The notes beneath the pieces were generated by a model. That model had not been told where the DNA came from. It saw nothing but the letters and a program-made list of their open reading frames with translations, and did not search any database. Shown here in pieces: positions 7,380 to 14,805 of a DNA stretch of 64,000 bases. The first letter of the stretch is position 1, and each line of letters starts with the position of its first letter. The position numbers and the translations under genes are program-made. The stretch lies in contig NZ_CP068985.1 in the NCBI RefSeq assembly GCF_019397265.1, positions 5,820,001 to 5,884,000 of the forward strand. The letters run 5' to 3'. Origin of the DNA: Nonomuraea coxensis DSM 45129 (lineage in GTDB: Bacteria; Actinomycetota; Actinomycetes; Streptosporangiales; Streptosporangiaceae).

Positions 7380-8323
7380 GGCCTGGTCACCAGCCAGTGG
7401 AGCAGCGCCTTCTGGGCGTGCAGGCGGTTCTCGGCCTGGTCCCACACGACGCTGCGCGGGCCTTCGAGCACGTCCTCGGTGATCTCGTAGCCGCGGTAGG
7501 CGGGCAGGCAGTGCAGCACGATCGCCTCGGGGGCGGCGCGCGCCACCAGCGCGGTGTCCACCTGGTACGGCATGAGCGCGGCCACCCGCTCCTCCTTGCC
7601 GCTCTGGCCCATCGACACCCAGGTGTCGGTGGCGAGCACGTGGGCGCCCTCGGCCGCGGCGGCCGGGTCGTCGACGACGCTCACCGAGCCGCCGGTGCCC
7701 GCGGCGACGGCGGCGGCCCGGTCGAGCACGGCCGGGTCGGGCAGGTAGCCGGCGGGGGCCGCGATCCGTACGTGCATGCCGGCGGTGGCGCCGCCGAGCA
7801 GGTAGGAGTGGGCCATGTTGTTGGCGCCGTCGCCGGTGTAGGCGAGCGTCAGGCCGGCGGTGCGGCCAAGGTGCTCGCGCACGGTCTGCAGGTCGGCGAG
7901 GATCTGGCAGGGGTGGTAGGAGTCGGTGAGGGCGTTGACGACCGGGACGCGGGCGTGGGCGGCCATCTCCTCGATGAGCTCCTGGCCGCCGGTGCGCCAG
8001 ACGATGGCGGCGACCTGCCGGTCGAGCACGCGGGCGAGGTCCTTGGCGGGCTCGCCGCGGCCCATGAGCGCGGCGACGTTGTCCACGACGAGCGGCAGGC
8101 CGCCGAGCTCGCCGATGCCGGTGTGGAAGGAGACGCGGGTGCGGGCCGAGGGCTTGTCGAACAGGACGGCGACGCTGCGCGGGCCCTCGAAGGGGCGGTA
8201 GCCGAAGCGGTCCTTCTTCATGGCCTCGGCCAGGTCGAGCACCTCCGCCTGCTCGGCGGGCGTGAGGTCGTCGTCCTTGAGGAAGTGCCGGATCGGCGCG
8301 GGGTCCTGGCTTCGCCTGCTCAC
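7376..8323 (-). CDS. argF: Ornithine carbamoyltransferase
   Basis: A 315-residue anabolic enzyme that makes citrulline from ornithine and carbamoyl phosphate. The carbamoyl-phosphate loop reads SARTR at residues 59-63, in place of the common STRTR. HPCQ (137-140) and a late HCLP motif are intact. The open frame extends upstream, but GTG 8323 overlaps the argD stop as GTGA and gives the normal family N-terminus, so I use it. Both ends overlap neighbours by 4 bases, implying translational coupling with argD and argR. Confidence 0.95.
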   Translation of the reverse strand: MSRRSQDPAPIRHFLKDDDLTPAEQAEVLDLAEAMKKDRFGYRPFEGPRSVAVLFDKPSARTRVSFHTGIGELGGLPLVVDNVAALMGRGEPAKDLARVLDRQVAAIVWRTGGQELIEEMAAHARVPVVNALTDSYHPCQILADLQTVREHLGRTAGLTLAYTGDGANNMAHSYLLGGATAGMHVRIAAPAGYLPDPAVLDRAAAVAAGTGGSVSVVDDPAAAAEGAHVLATDTWVSMGQSGKEERVAALMPYQVDTALVARAAPEAIVLHCLPAYRGYEITEDVLEGPRSVVWDQAENRLHAQKALLHWLVTRP

Positions 8324-9486
8324 TTCGCCGCCTCTTCCACGATCGCGGGGAACGCCGTCACGAAGGCGTCCACCTCCTCTGCGGTCACCACCAGCGGGGG
8401 CGCGATGCGCACCGCGTCCGGCTGGAGCGCGTTGACCAGGAACCCGGCCCGCGCCGCGGCCTGCTGGAGCTGGGCCGAGCGGGGCTCGCGCAGCACGGCG
8501 CCCAGCCACAGGCCGCGCCCGCGCACGCCCTTCAGCAGCGGGTGGCGCACCGCCTCCAGACCGGCGCGCAGCCGGGCGGAGACCTCGCGCACGTGGGCGA
8601 GGTCGACGTTGTCGAGCACCGCGAGGGCGGCGGCGCAGGAGACCGGGTTGCCGCCGAAGGTCGAGCCGTGGTCGCCCTTGGCGAACAGCCCGCCGATCTC
8701 GCCGAAGCCGACGCAGGCGCCGATCGGCAGGCCGCCGCCGAGCCCCTTGGCCAGGGTGAGGATGTCGGGGGTGACGCCGTCGGCCTGGTGGGCGAACCAG
8801 TGGCCGGTGCGGCCGATGGCCGACTGGATCTCGTCGGCGACCAGCAGCGCGCCGGTGGAGTCGCAGATCTCGCGGGCCGCCTCGAAGTAGCCGTCAGGGG
8901 GCGGGACCACGCCGGCCTCGCCCTGCGTGGGCTCCAGGAAGACCGCGACGCAGTCGCCGGTCACGGCCTCCTTGAGCGCGTCGGCGTCGCCGTAGGGGAC
9001 GAAGCGCACGTCCACGGGGAACGGGCCGAACGGCTCGCGGATGGCCGCCTTGCCGGTCAGCGACAGCGCGCCGATGGTGCGGCCGTGGAAGCCGTTCTCG
9101 GCGGCGACGAAGTAGGTGCGGCCCTCGCGGCGGCCGTACTTGAGCGCCAGCTTGTACGCGGCCTCGTTGGCCTCGGTGCCGGAGTTGGCGAAGAAGACCC
9201 GCGCGGGCGCGTTGAGCAGGGCGCGCAGCCGCTCGGCGAGCAGCACCTCGGGCTCGTGCAGGAACAGGTTGCTGGTGTGCGCGATGGTGGAGACCTGCCG
9301 GGTGACGGCCTCGACCAGGGCGGGGTGGGCGTGGCCGAGCGAGCTGGTGGCGATGCCGGCGATGAAGTCGAGGTATTCCCTGCCCTCAACGTCCCAGACC
9401 CGGCTGCCCTCGCCGCGCGCGAGCGCGATCGGGGGTACGCCGTAGTTGGGCATGAAGGCGTCTTCGAACCTCTCGAACAGGCTCAT
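8320..9486 (-). CDS. argD: Acetylornithine aminotransferase
   Basis: A 388-residue class III PLP-dependent transaminase that converts N-acetylglutamate semialdehyde to N-acetylornithine. DEIQSAIGRTG and LTLAKGLGGGLPIGA (containing the PLP lysine) are present, as are the N-terminal GIATSSLGHAHP and FANSGTEANEAAYKLA segments. ATG 9486 shares one base with the argB stop (TGATG). Position within the arg operon makes the arginine-specific assignment secure compared with GABA or ornithine transaminases. Confidence 0.95.
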   Translation of the reverse strand: MSLFERFEDAFMPNYGVPPIALARGEGSRVWDVEGREYLDFIAGIATSSLGHAHPALVEAVTRQVSTIAHTSNLFLHEPEVLLAERLRALLNAPARVFFANSGTEANEAAYKLALKYGRREGRTYFVAAENGFHGRTIGALSLTGKAAIREPFGPFPVDVRFVPYGDADALKEAVTGDCVAVFLEPTQGEAGVVPPPDGYFEAAREICDSTGALLVADEIQSAIGRTGHWFAHQADGVTPDILTLAKGLGGGLPIGACVGFGEIGGLFAKGDHGSTFGGNPVSCAAALAVLDNVDLAHVREVSARLRAGLEAVRHPLLKGVRGRGLWLGAVLREPRSAQLQQAAARAGFLVNALQPDAVRIAPPLVVTAEEVDAFVTAFPAIVEEAAK

Positions 9487-10358
9487 CAGGGCATCACCAT
9501 CGTTCCGATTCCTTCATTGGTGAAGATCTCCAGCAGCAGGGAGTGCGGCACCCGGCCGTCGAGGACGTGGGCGCGCGGCACCCCGCCCTGCACGGCCGTC
9601 AGGCACGCCTCCATCTTGGGCACCATGCCGCTGGACAGCGTGGGCATGAGGGTCTCCAGCTCGTCGGCCGCGAGCTGGTCGATCACGTCGGTGTCGTCGG
9701 GCCAGTTGGCGTACAGGCCCTCGACGTCGGTGAGCACGATCAGCTTCTGCGCCTGGAGCGCCACGGCCAGCGCGGCGGCGGCCGTGTCGGCGTTGACGTT
9801 GTAGACCTCGCCGTCGTCGCCGCGGGCGACGCTGGAGATCACGGGGATGCGGCCGTCGGCGATGAGGGCGCGGACCGCTCCCGGGTCGACCTTGATGATC
9901 TCGCCGACCTGGCCGATGTCGACGGGCTCGCCGTCCACCACGGCGTGCTTGCGCACGGCGGTGAACAGGTGGGCGTCCTCGCCGGACATGCCGACCGCGA
10001 ACGGGCCGTGCCGGTTGATCAGGCCGACGATGTCGCGGTTGACCTGGCCGACCAGGACCATCCGCACCACCTGCATGGCCTCGGGCGTGGTGACCCGCAG
10101 GCCCGCGGTGAAGGTGGAGGCGATGCCGAGCCGGTCGAGGGCGCTGCTGATCTGCGGGCCGCCGCCGTGCACGACGACCGGGCGCAGGCCGGCGTGCTGG
10201 AGGAAGACGACGTCCTCGGCGAAGCCGGCCTTCAGCGCCTCGTCGGTCATGGCGTTGCCGCCGTACTTGACGACGACGGTCGCGCCGTGGAAGCGGGTGA
10301 GCCAGGGCAGCGCCTCGATCAGCGTGCCCGCCTTCGTCTCGGCCGCGCTGCGCCTCAT
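9486..10358 (-). CDS. argB: Acetylglutamate kinase
   Basis: A 290-residue amino-acid kinase that phosphorylates N-acetylglutamate and is usually the arginine-feedback step. VVKYGGNAM and VVHGGGPQI near the N-terminus form the nucleotide and substrate loops, and VYNVNADTAAAALA and LTDVEGLY are conserved further on. The N-terminal helix before residue 20 is the kind seen in arginine-sensitive hexameric enzymes, so feedback inhibition is likely by family knowledge. The ATG overlaps the argJ stop as ATGA. Confidence 0.95.
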   Translation of the reverse strand: MRRSAAETKAGTLIEALPWLTRFHGATVVVKYGGNAMTDEALKAGFAEDVVFLQHAGLRPVVVHGGGPQISSALDRLGIASTFTAGLRVTTPEAMQVVRMVLVGQVNRDIVGLINRHGPFAVGMSGEDAHLFTAVRKHAVVDGEPVDIGQVGEIIKVDPGAVRALIADGRIPVISSVARGDDGEVYNVNADTAAAALAVALQAQKLIVLTDVEGLYANWPDDTDVIDQLAADELETLMPTLSSGMVPKMEACLTAVQGGVPRAHVLDGRVPHSLLLEIFTNEGIGTMVMP

Positions 10359-11506
10359 GAGCTGTACGCCGAGTTCTCGTGGACGTAGTCCGCGGTCAGG
10401 TCGGTCGTGTGGACGGTCGCGGTGTGCGGTCCCGCCGACAGATCGACGGTGATCGTGACGTCCCTCGGGCGCATGTCCACCTTGGAGCGGTCGTCGCCGA
10501 CCGCGCCGCCGCGGCAGATCCAGATGCCGTTGATGGCGACGTTGAGCCGGTCGGGCTCGAAGACGGCGTCGGTGGTGCCGACGGCGGCGAGGACGCGGCC
10601 CCAGTTGGGGTCCTCGCCGTGGACGGCGCACTTGAGCAGGTTGGAGCGGGCGACCGCGCGGCCGACCGTGACGGCGTCGGCCTCGGAGGCGGCGCCGACG
10701 ACCTCGATGGCGATGGCCTTGGAGGCGCCCTCGGCGTCCACGAGGAGCTGGCGGGCCAGGTCGGCGCAGACCTCGTGGACCTTCTGCTCGAACTCGGCGA
10801 GGTCCGGTTTGACGCCGGCGGCGCCGCTGGCCAGCAGCAGCACGGTGTCGTTGGTGGACATGCAGCCGTCGGTGTCGAGCCGGTCGAAGGTGCGGGAGGT
10901 GGCCCGGCGCAGCACGGCGTCGAGCTCCTCGCTGGTGAGGTCGGCGTCGGTGGTGATCACGCAGAGCATGGTGGCGAGGGCGGGGGCGAGCATGCCCGCG
11001 CCCTTGGCCATGCCGCCCACCATGTAGCCGGCGGCCCGCTTGAAGGAGATCTTGCTGACCGTGTCGGTGGTGCGGATGGCGTCGGCCGCGGCCAGGCCGC
11101 CGTCGCGGGAGAGCTGGCCCGCCGCGGTCTCGACGCCGGACAGCAGCGCGTCCATGGGCAGCCGCTCGCCGATGAGGCCGGTGGAGCAGACGGCGACCTC
11201 GCCGGCGGAGTCCTCCAGCGCCGCGGCGACCTTCTCGGCGGTGGCGTGAGTGTCCTGGAAGCCCTCGGTGCCGGTGCAGGCGTTGGCGCCGCCGGAGTTG
11301 AGCACCACGGCACGCAGCCGGCCGCCCGCGAGGACCTGCTGCGACCACAGGACGGGGGCGGCCTTCACGCGGTTGGCGGTGAAGACGCCCGCGGCGGCGC
11401 GGCTGGGCCCGTCGTTGACGACGAGGGCGAGGTCGCGGGCGCCGCCGGGCTTGATGCCCGCGGCGACGCCTGCCGCTCTGAAACCGAGTGGAGCAGTGAC
11501 GCTCAA
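10355..11506 (-). CDS. argJ: Bifunctional glutamate N-acetyltransferase / amino-acid acetyltransferase
   Basis: A 383-residue ornithine acetyltransferase that recycles the acetyl group from acetylornithine to glutamate. The self-cleavage site is intact in GMLAPALATMLCVITTDA, with the nucleophilic threonine at about residue 179, so the precursor should split into alpha and beta chains. The start is TTG 11506, which overlaps the argC stop as TTGA; no ATG or GTG near the proper N-terminus competes. With argJ present, a separate argE is not needed. Confidence 0.95.
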   Translation of the reverse strand: MSVTAPLGFRAAGVAAGIKPGGARDLALVVNDGPSRAAAGVFTANRVKAAPVLWSQQVLAGGRLRAVVLNSGGANACTGTEGFQDTHATAEKVAAALEDSAGEVAVCSTGLIGERLPMDALLSGVETAAGQLSRDGGLAAADAIRTTDTVSKISFKRAAGYMVGGMAKGAGMLAPALATMLCVITTDADLTSEELDAVLRRATSRTFDRLDTDGCMSTNDTVLLLASGAAGVKPDLAEFEQKVHEVCADLARQLLVDAEGASKAIAIEVVGAASEADAVTVGRAVARSNLLKCAVHGEDPNWGRVLAAVGTTDAVFEPDRLNVAINGIWICRGGAVGDDRSKVDMRPRDVTITVDLSAGPHTATVHTTDLTADYVHENSAYSS

Positions 11507-12534
11507 GGTGCGACTCCTGTCAGGGGAAGGCCGAGCTCTTCCGGCAGGCCGAGGGCGAGGTTGACGCTCTGGATCGCGCCCCCGGCGGTGCCCTTGGTGA
11601 GGTTGTCGATGGCGATGACGGCGATCACGCGGCCGGCGCGCTCGTCGAGCGTCACCTGAAGGGCGGCGGTGTTGGCGCCGTAGGTCATGGAGGTGGCCGG
11701 CCAGAGGCCGTCGGGCAGCAGGCGGACGAACGGCTCGTCCTTGAGCGCCACCTCGTACGCCGTTCGCAACGCCTCCCGGGTGAGGCCGGGCGCGGCGGGG
11801 GCGGTGCAGGTGGCGAGGATGCCGCGGCTCATGGGGGCCAGCGTCGGGGTGAAGGAGACGCGCACCGGCGTGCCTGCGACGGCCGACAGGCCCTGCTCCA
11901 TCTCGGGGGTGTGGCGGTGGACGCCGCCCACGCCGTAGGCGCTGACCGAGCCCATGACCTCGCTGCCGAGCAGGTGTGCCTTCGGGGCCTTGCCCGCGCC
12001 ACTGGTGCCGCTGGCGGCGACGACGACCACGTCGGGCCCGGCCAGGCCGGCGGCGAAGGCGGGGAAGAGGGCGAGCAGGACGGAGGTCGGGTAGCAGCCG
12101 GGCACCGCGACGCGCCGCGCGCCGCGCAGCCTCTCACGCTGTCCCGGCAGCTCGGGCAGGCCGTAGGGCCAGGTGCCCGCGTGCTCGCCGCCGTAGAACT
12201 CCTGCCAGGCGGCGGGGTCGGCGAGCCGGTGGTCGGCGCCGCAGTCGACGACGACGGTGTCGCCGCCGAGCTCCGCGAGCCGGGCGGCGACGGCGGCAGA
12301 GTGGCCGTGCGGCAGGGCCAGGAAGACGACGTCGTGGCCGGCCAGCGTGGCGGCGGTGGTCTCCTCGATGACCCGGCCGGCGAGCTGCGGCAGGTGGGGC
12401 TGGTGGGCGCCGAGGCGGTCGCCGGCGCTGGAGGCGGCGGTGAGCGCGCCGATCTCGAACTCGGGATGGCCGAGCAGGAGGCGCAGCAGCTCTCCGCCCG
12501 CGTAGCCGCTGGCTCCCGCTATCGCCGCTCTCAT
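11503..12534 (-). CDS. argC: N-acetyl-gamma-glutamyl-phosphate reductase
   Basis: A 343-residue NADPH-dependent reductase. The nucleotide-binding N-terminus is AIAGASGYAGGELLRLL, and the catalytic cysteine lies in VAVPGCYPTS (about residue 147). I chose ATG 12534, with a GGAGGGG ribosome site at good spacing, over the longer open frame, which would put coding sequence across the operator. It is the first gene of the arg operon. Confidence 0.95.
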   Translation of the reverse strand: MRAAIAGASGYAGGELLRLLLGHPEFEIGALTAASSAGDRLGAHQPHLPQLAGRVIEETTAATLAGHDVVFLALPHGHSAAVAARLAELGGDTVVVDCGADHRLADPAAWQEFYGGEHAGTWPYGLPELPGQRERLRGARRVAVPGCYPTSVLLALFPAFAAGLAGPDVVVVAASGTSGAGKAPKAHLLGSEVMGSVSAYGVGGVHRHTPEMEQGLSAVAGTPVRVSFTPTLAPMSRGILATCTAPAAPGLTREALRTAYEVALKDEPFVRLLPDGLWPATSMTYGANTAALQVTLDERAGRVIAVIAIDNLTKGTAGGAIQSVNLALGLPEELGLPLTGVAP

Positions 12535-12546
12535 GCGCGCCCCTCC

Positions 12547-12595
12547 TGCATATTCATGCATCATAGCTCATGACCTTGCTGGTGAGAATGATGCA
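12547..12595 (-). promoter_or_regulatory. arg operon promoter with ARG-box-like operators
   Basis: On the minus strand there is a -35 box TTCTCA (12588-12583), a 17-base spacer and a -10 box TATGAT (12565-12560). A perfect inverted repeat TGCAT-ATTC-ATGCA (12547-12560) overlaps the -10 box and start point. A second half, ATGATGCA (12588-12595), overlaps the -35 box and is the inverse of TGCATCAT at 12557-12564. AT-rich TGCAT-type palindromes are what actinobacterial ArgR proteins bind, so occupancy would block RNA polymerase. ArgR is encoded in the same operon. Confidence 0.75.
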
Positions 12596-12674
12596 CGTCG
12601 CGACGGGGATACGCAAGCCGCCCTTCCCAGCGGGATGCAGGTGAACACCAAGTGGCGGCCGGAATGATGAGCCT

Positions 12675-13217
12675 ATGAGCGATTTCTTGTCCGATGTGCC
12701 CTTCGTCACACCGCAGCCGGGGCCGGGGCGGGATCCCGGCCGGTGGGGCCGCGCCGTGCTCGTCCTGCTCTGGCTGACGGTCTGCCTGCTGCCGATGTGG
12801 CTCGCCGTCGGCGACCTGGAGCTCGCGACCGGGCGCGCCGGGACGCCGGGGACGCTGCGCGTGATCGCGTGCGAGGACCTCGGCGAGGGCCGCTACGACT
12901 GCGAGGGGGAGTTCACGCCGGACGGCGGAGGCGCGCCGGTGCCGGTGGACGCCTCCCCGGACTCCTCGGCGGGCGACGTGCTGCGGGCGCAGCTCACGCC
13001 GGAGGGCGACCGGGCGGCGCCGGCGGGGACGAAGGGGGTGCTGGCGGCGCTGGCGCTGCCGTCGGTCGGGTTCGGCGGGCTGGGGTTCCTGCCGTACGTG
13101 ATCATGTACTGGAAGGGGGCGCGGCGCGGGCGGCGGGCCGCCGTGATCGGCGGGTGGCTGGTCACGGCGGCGGGCACCGCGGGCATGCTGGTCGGGGTGG
13201 TCGCGGCCTACGCCTGA
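12675..13217 (+). CDS. Predicted membrane protein, function unknown
   Basis: A 180-residue protein I do not recognise. It has one hydrophobic helix at about residues 26-46 (AVLVLLWLTVCLLPMWLAV), a soluble loop of about 75 residues containing two cysteines (IACEDLGEGRYDCEGEF) that could form a disulfide outside the cell, and two more helices near residues 122-178 separated by a basic KGARRGRR turn. It stands alone between the divergent arg promoter and the convergent PhoX-like gene. Codon use matches its neighbours, so it is probably a real gene. Confidence 0.55.
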   Translation: MSDFLSDVPFVTPQPGPGRDPGRWGRAVLVLLWLTVCLLPMWLAVGDLELATGRAGTPGTLRVIACEDLGEGRYDCEGEFTPDGGGAPVPVDASPDSSAGDVLRAQLTPEGDRAAPAGTKGVLAALALPSVGFGGLGFLPYVIMYWKGARRGRRAAVIGGWLVTAAGTAGMLVGVVAAYA

Positions 13218-13232
13218 CCGGCCGGGCGCGCG

Positions 13233-14621
13233 TCAGGTGCGCTGCCAGGGGCCGGTGATGGCGAGGACGTGGCCCGGCGAGTAGATGTTGGCGAACAGGG
13301 TCGAGCCGTCGCCGCTGAAGGTGGGGCCGGCGAACTCGCTCTCGTTGGCCTCGTTGCGGGCCAGCAGGTACGGCGTGCCGTACCGCGTCACCCCCACCAG
13401 GTGGTTGTAGCCCTCGCCGTCCTCGGCCAGGATCACCCCGCCGTGCGGCGACAACGCGATGTTGTCCGGCCCGCCGTAGCCGCTCGCGGGGTCGGGGTTG
13501 ACGCCGAAGATGGTCTTGAGCGTGACCGTGGCCGTACGGGGGTCGTAGAACCACACCTGGCCGTCGTGCTCGCGGGCGCTGCCGTCGCCGGCCCGGGCGA
13601 AGCTGGAGACCAGGTACGCGCCGCCCTCGCCCCAGTAGGCGCCCTCCAGCTTGTGGGCGTGAGTGACCTCGCCGGCGGCGAACTGGCGGCGGATCGAGGT
13701 GGTGCGGGCGTCGCGGTCGGGCACGTCCACCCAGCGCACCTGGTAGGTGGTGCCCGGCCGGGTCGCCTCCGACAGGTCGCCGACGTGCCTGCGGCCGTCG
13801 TAGCAGCTCATCGCCTGCAGCCGGCCGGCCGTGTCGCCGCCGGAGGCGAGGGCCAGCGCGCGTAAGGAGCCCTTGCCGCCGCGGAAGCCGCGCGGGGGCA
13901 GCCAGCGGTAGTACAGGCCGTTGGGGTCCTCGGCGTCCTCGGTCAGGTAGATCGCGTACGTGAGCGGGTCCACGGCGACGGCCTCGTGCGCGTAGCGGCC
14001 GAGGAACTTCAGCGGGACGGGGTCCAGGTTGGCCTCGCGGTCGAAGGCGTGCACCTCGAAGACGTAGCCGTGGTCCTTCTGCAGCGGCCCCTGCGCCAGG
14101 TACTCGGCCTCCTCGCAGCTCAGCCAGGAGTTCCAGGGGGTGCGGCCGCCGGCGCAGTTGTTGAGCGTGCCGGCGAGGCTGACGTACTCGCGCACGCGCG
14201 CGCCGCCGGCGGTGAGGTCGATGGTGGTGGTGCCGCCGCGCGCGCCGGGGTCGTAGGTCAGGCCGGGCAGCGTCGGGACGGCGTACGGCTCGTCGAAGAC
14301 GATCTCGTGGTTGCAGACGAGGGACCCGGCCCCGTTGCGGCCGGCGTACCAGGCCATGCCGTCGGGGTCGCTCGGGGTGGGCTGGCCGCTCTCCAGCAGG
14401 GTGACGCCCGCCTCGGCGACGATCCGGTACGAGAACCCGGAGGGCAGGCTGAGCAGCCCGGCCGGGTCGGGGACGAGCGGCCCGTACCCGGTGAGGGCGC
14501 GGGTGGCGGCCCTGGCGGTGCCGGTCTCGGCGATGGCCTCGACGCTGCCCGCGAGAGCGATCCCCAGACCCCCTGCGGCGCTGTGGCGAAGGAACGAACG
14601 ACGGGACACCGGTGCTGACAT
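13233..14621 (-). CDS. PhoX-family (DUF839) secreted protein with Tat signal
   Basis: A 462-residue protein of the PhoX/DUF839 beta-propeller family, which includes calcium-dependent alkaline phosphatases. The N-terminus VSRRSFLRHSAAGGLGIALAG is a twin-arginine signal, so it is exported folded. Conserved segments include DGMAWYAGRNGAGSLVCNHE, LAGTLNNCAGGRTPW and SPHGGVILAEDGEGYNHLVG. ATG 14621 has AGGAGG 9 bases upstream; the frame extends further but lacks signal-like sequence. Whether it is a phosphatase or only a propeller of that family cannot be settled here. No phosphate-starvation site was recognised upstream. Confidence 0.75.
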   Translation of the reverse strand: MSAPVSRRSFLRHSAAGGLGIALAGSVEAIAETGTARAATRALTGYGPLVPDPAGLLSLPSGFSYRIVAEAGVTLLESGQPTPSDPDGMAWYAGRNGAGSLVCNHEIVFDEPYAVPTLPGLTYDPGARGGTTTIDLTAGGARVREYVSLAGTLNNCAGGRTPWNSWLSCEEAEYLAQGPLQKDHGYVFEVHAFDREANLDPVPLKFLGRYAHEAVAVDPLTYAIYLTEDAEDPNGLYYRWLPPRGFRGGKGSLRALALASGGDTAGRLQAMSCYDGRRHVGDLSEATRPGTTYQVRWVDVPDRDARTTSIRRQFAAGEVTHAHKLEGAYWGEGGAYLVSSFARAGDGSAREHDGQVWFYDPRTATVTLKTIFGVNPDPASGYGGPDNIALSPHGGVILAEDGEGYNHLVGVTRYGTPYLLARNEANESEFAGPTFSGDGSTLFANIYSPGHVLAITGPWQRT

Positions 14622-14763
14622 GGGAGATCGCCTCCTGTTGCGAGAGGTGTTGCCAGTCGGCGGGGACGACTGCGCCGCCGGACTCGCTCCCATGTCTCGC
14701 ACACCCCACCGGGTGAATCCAGAATGAACGGCGAATGAACGCATCTTCTGGGGTCGCGGGTAG

Positions 14764-14799
14764 GGGTCCCCTACCGGCCGGCGCACCGGCAGGGGACCC
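14764..14799 (-). terminator. Terminator of the rhamnose operon
   Basis: GGGTCCCCT (14764-14772) pairs with AGGGGACCC (14791-14799), with an additional CCGG/CCGG inner stem, 7 bases beyond the stop of the aldolase/dehydrogenase gene. The left arm also belongs to a second, smaller perfect palindrome GGTAGGGG-T-CCCCTACC (14759-14775). The element can therefore fold in two ways. Confidence 0.55.
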
Positions 14800-14805
14800 G
14801 CGCGC

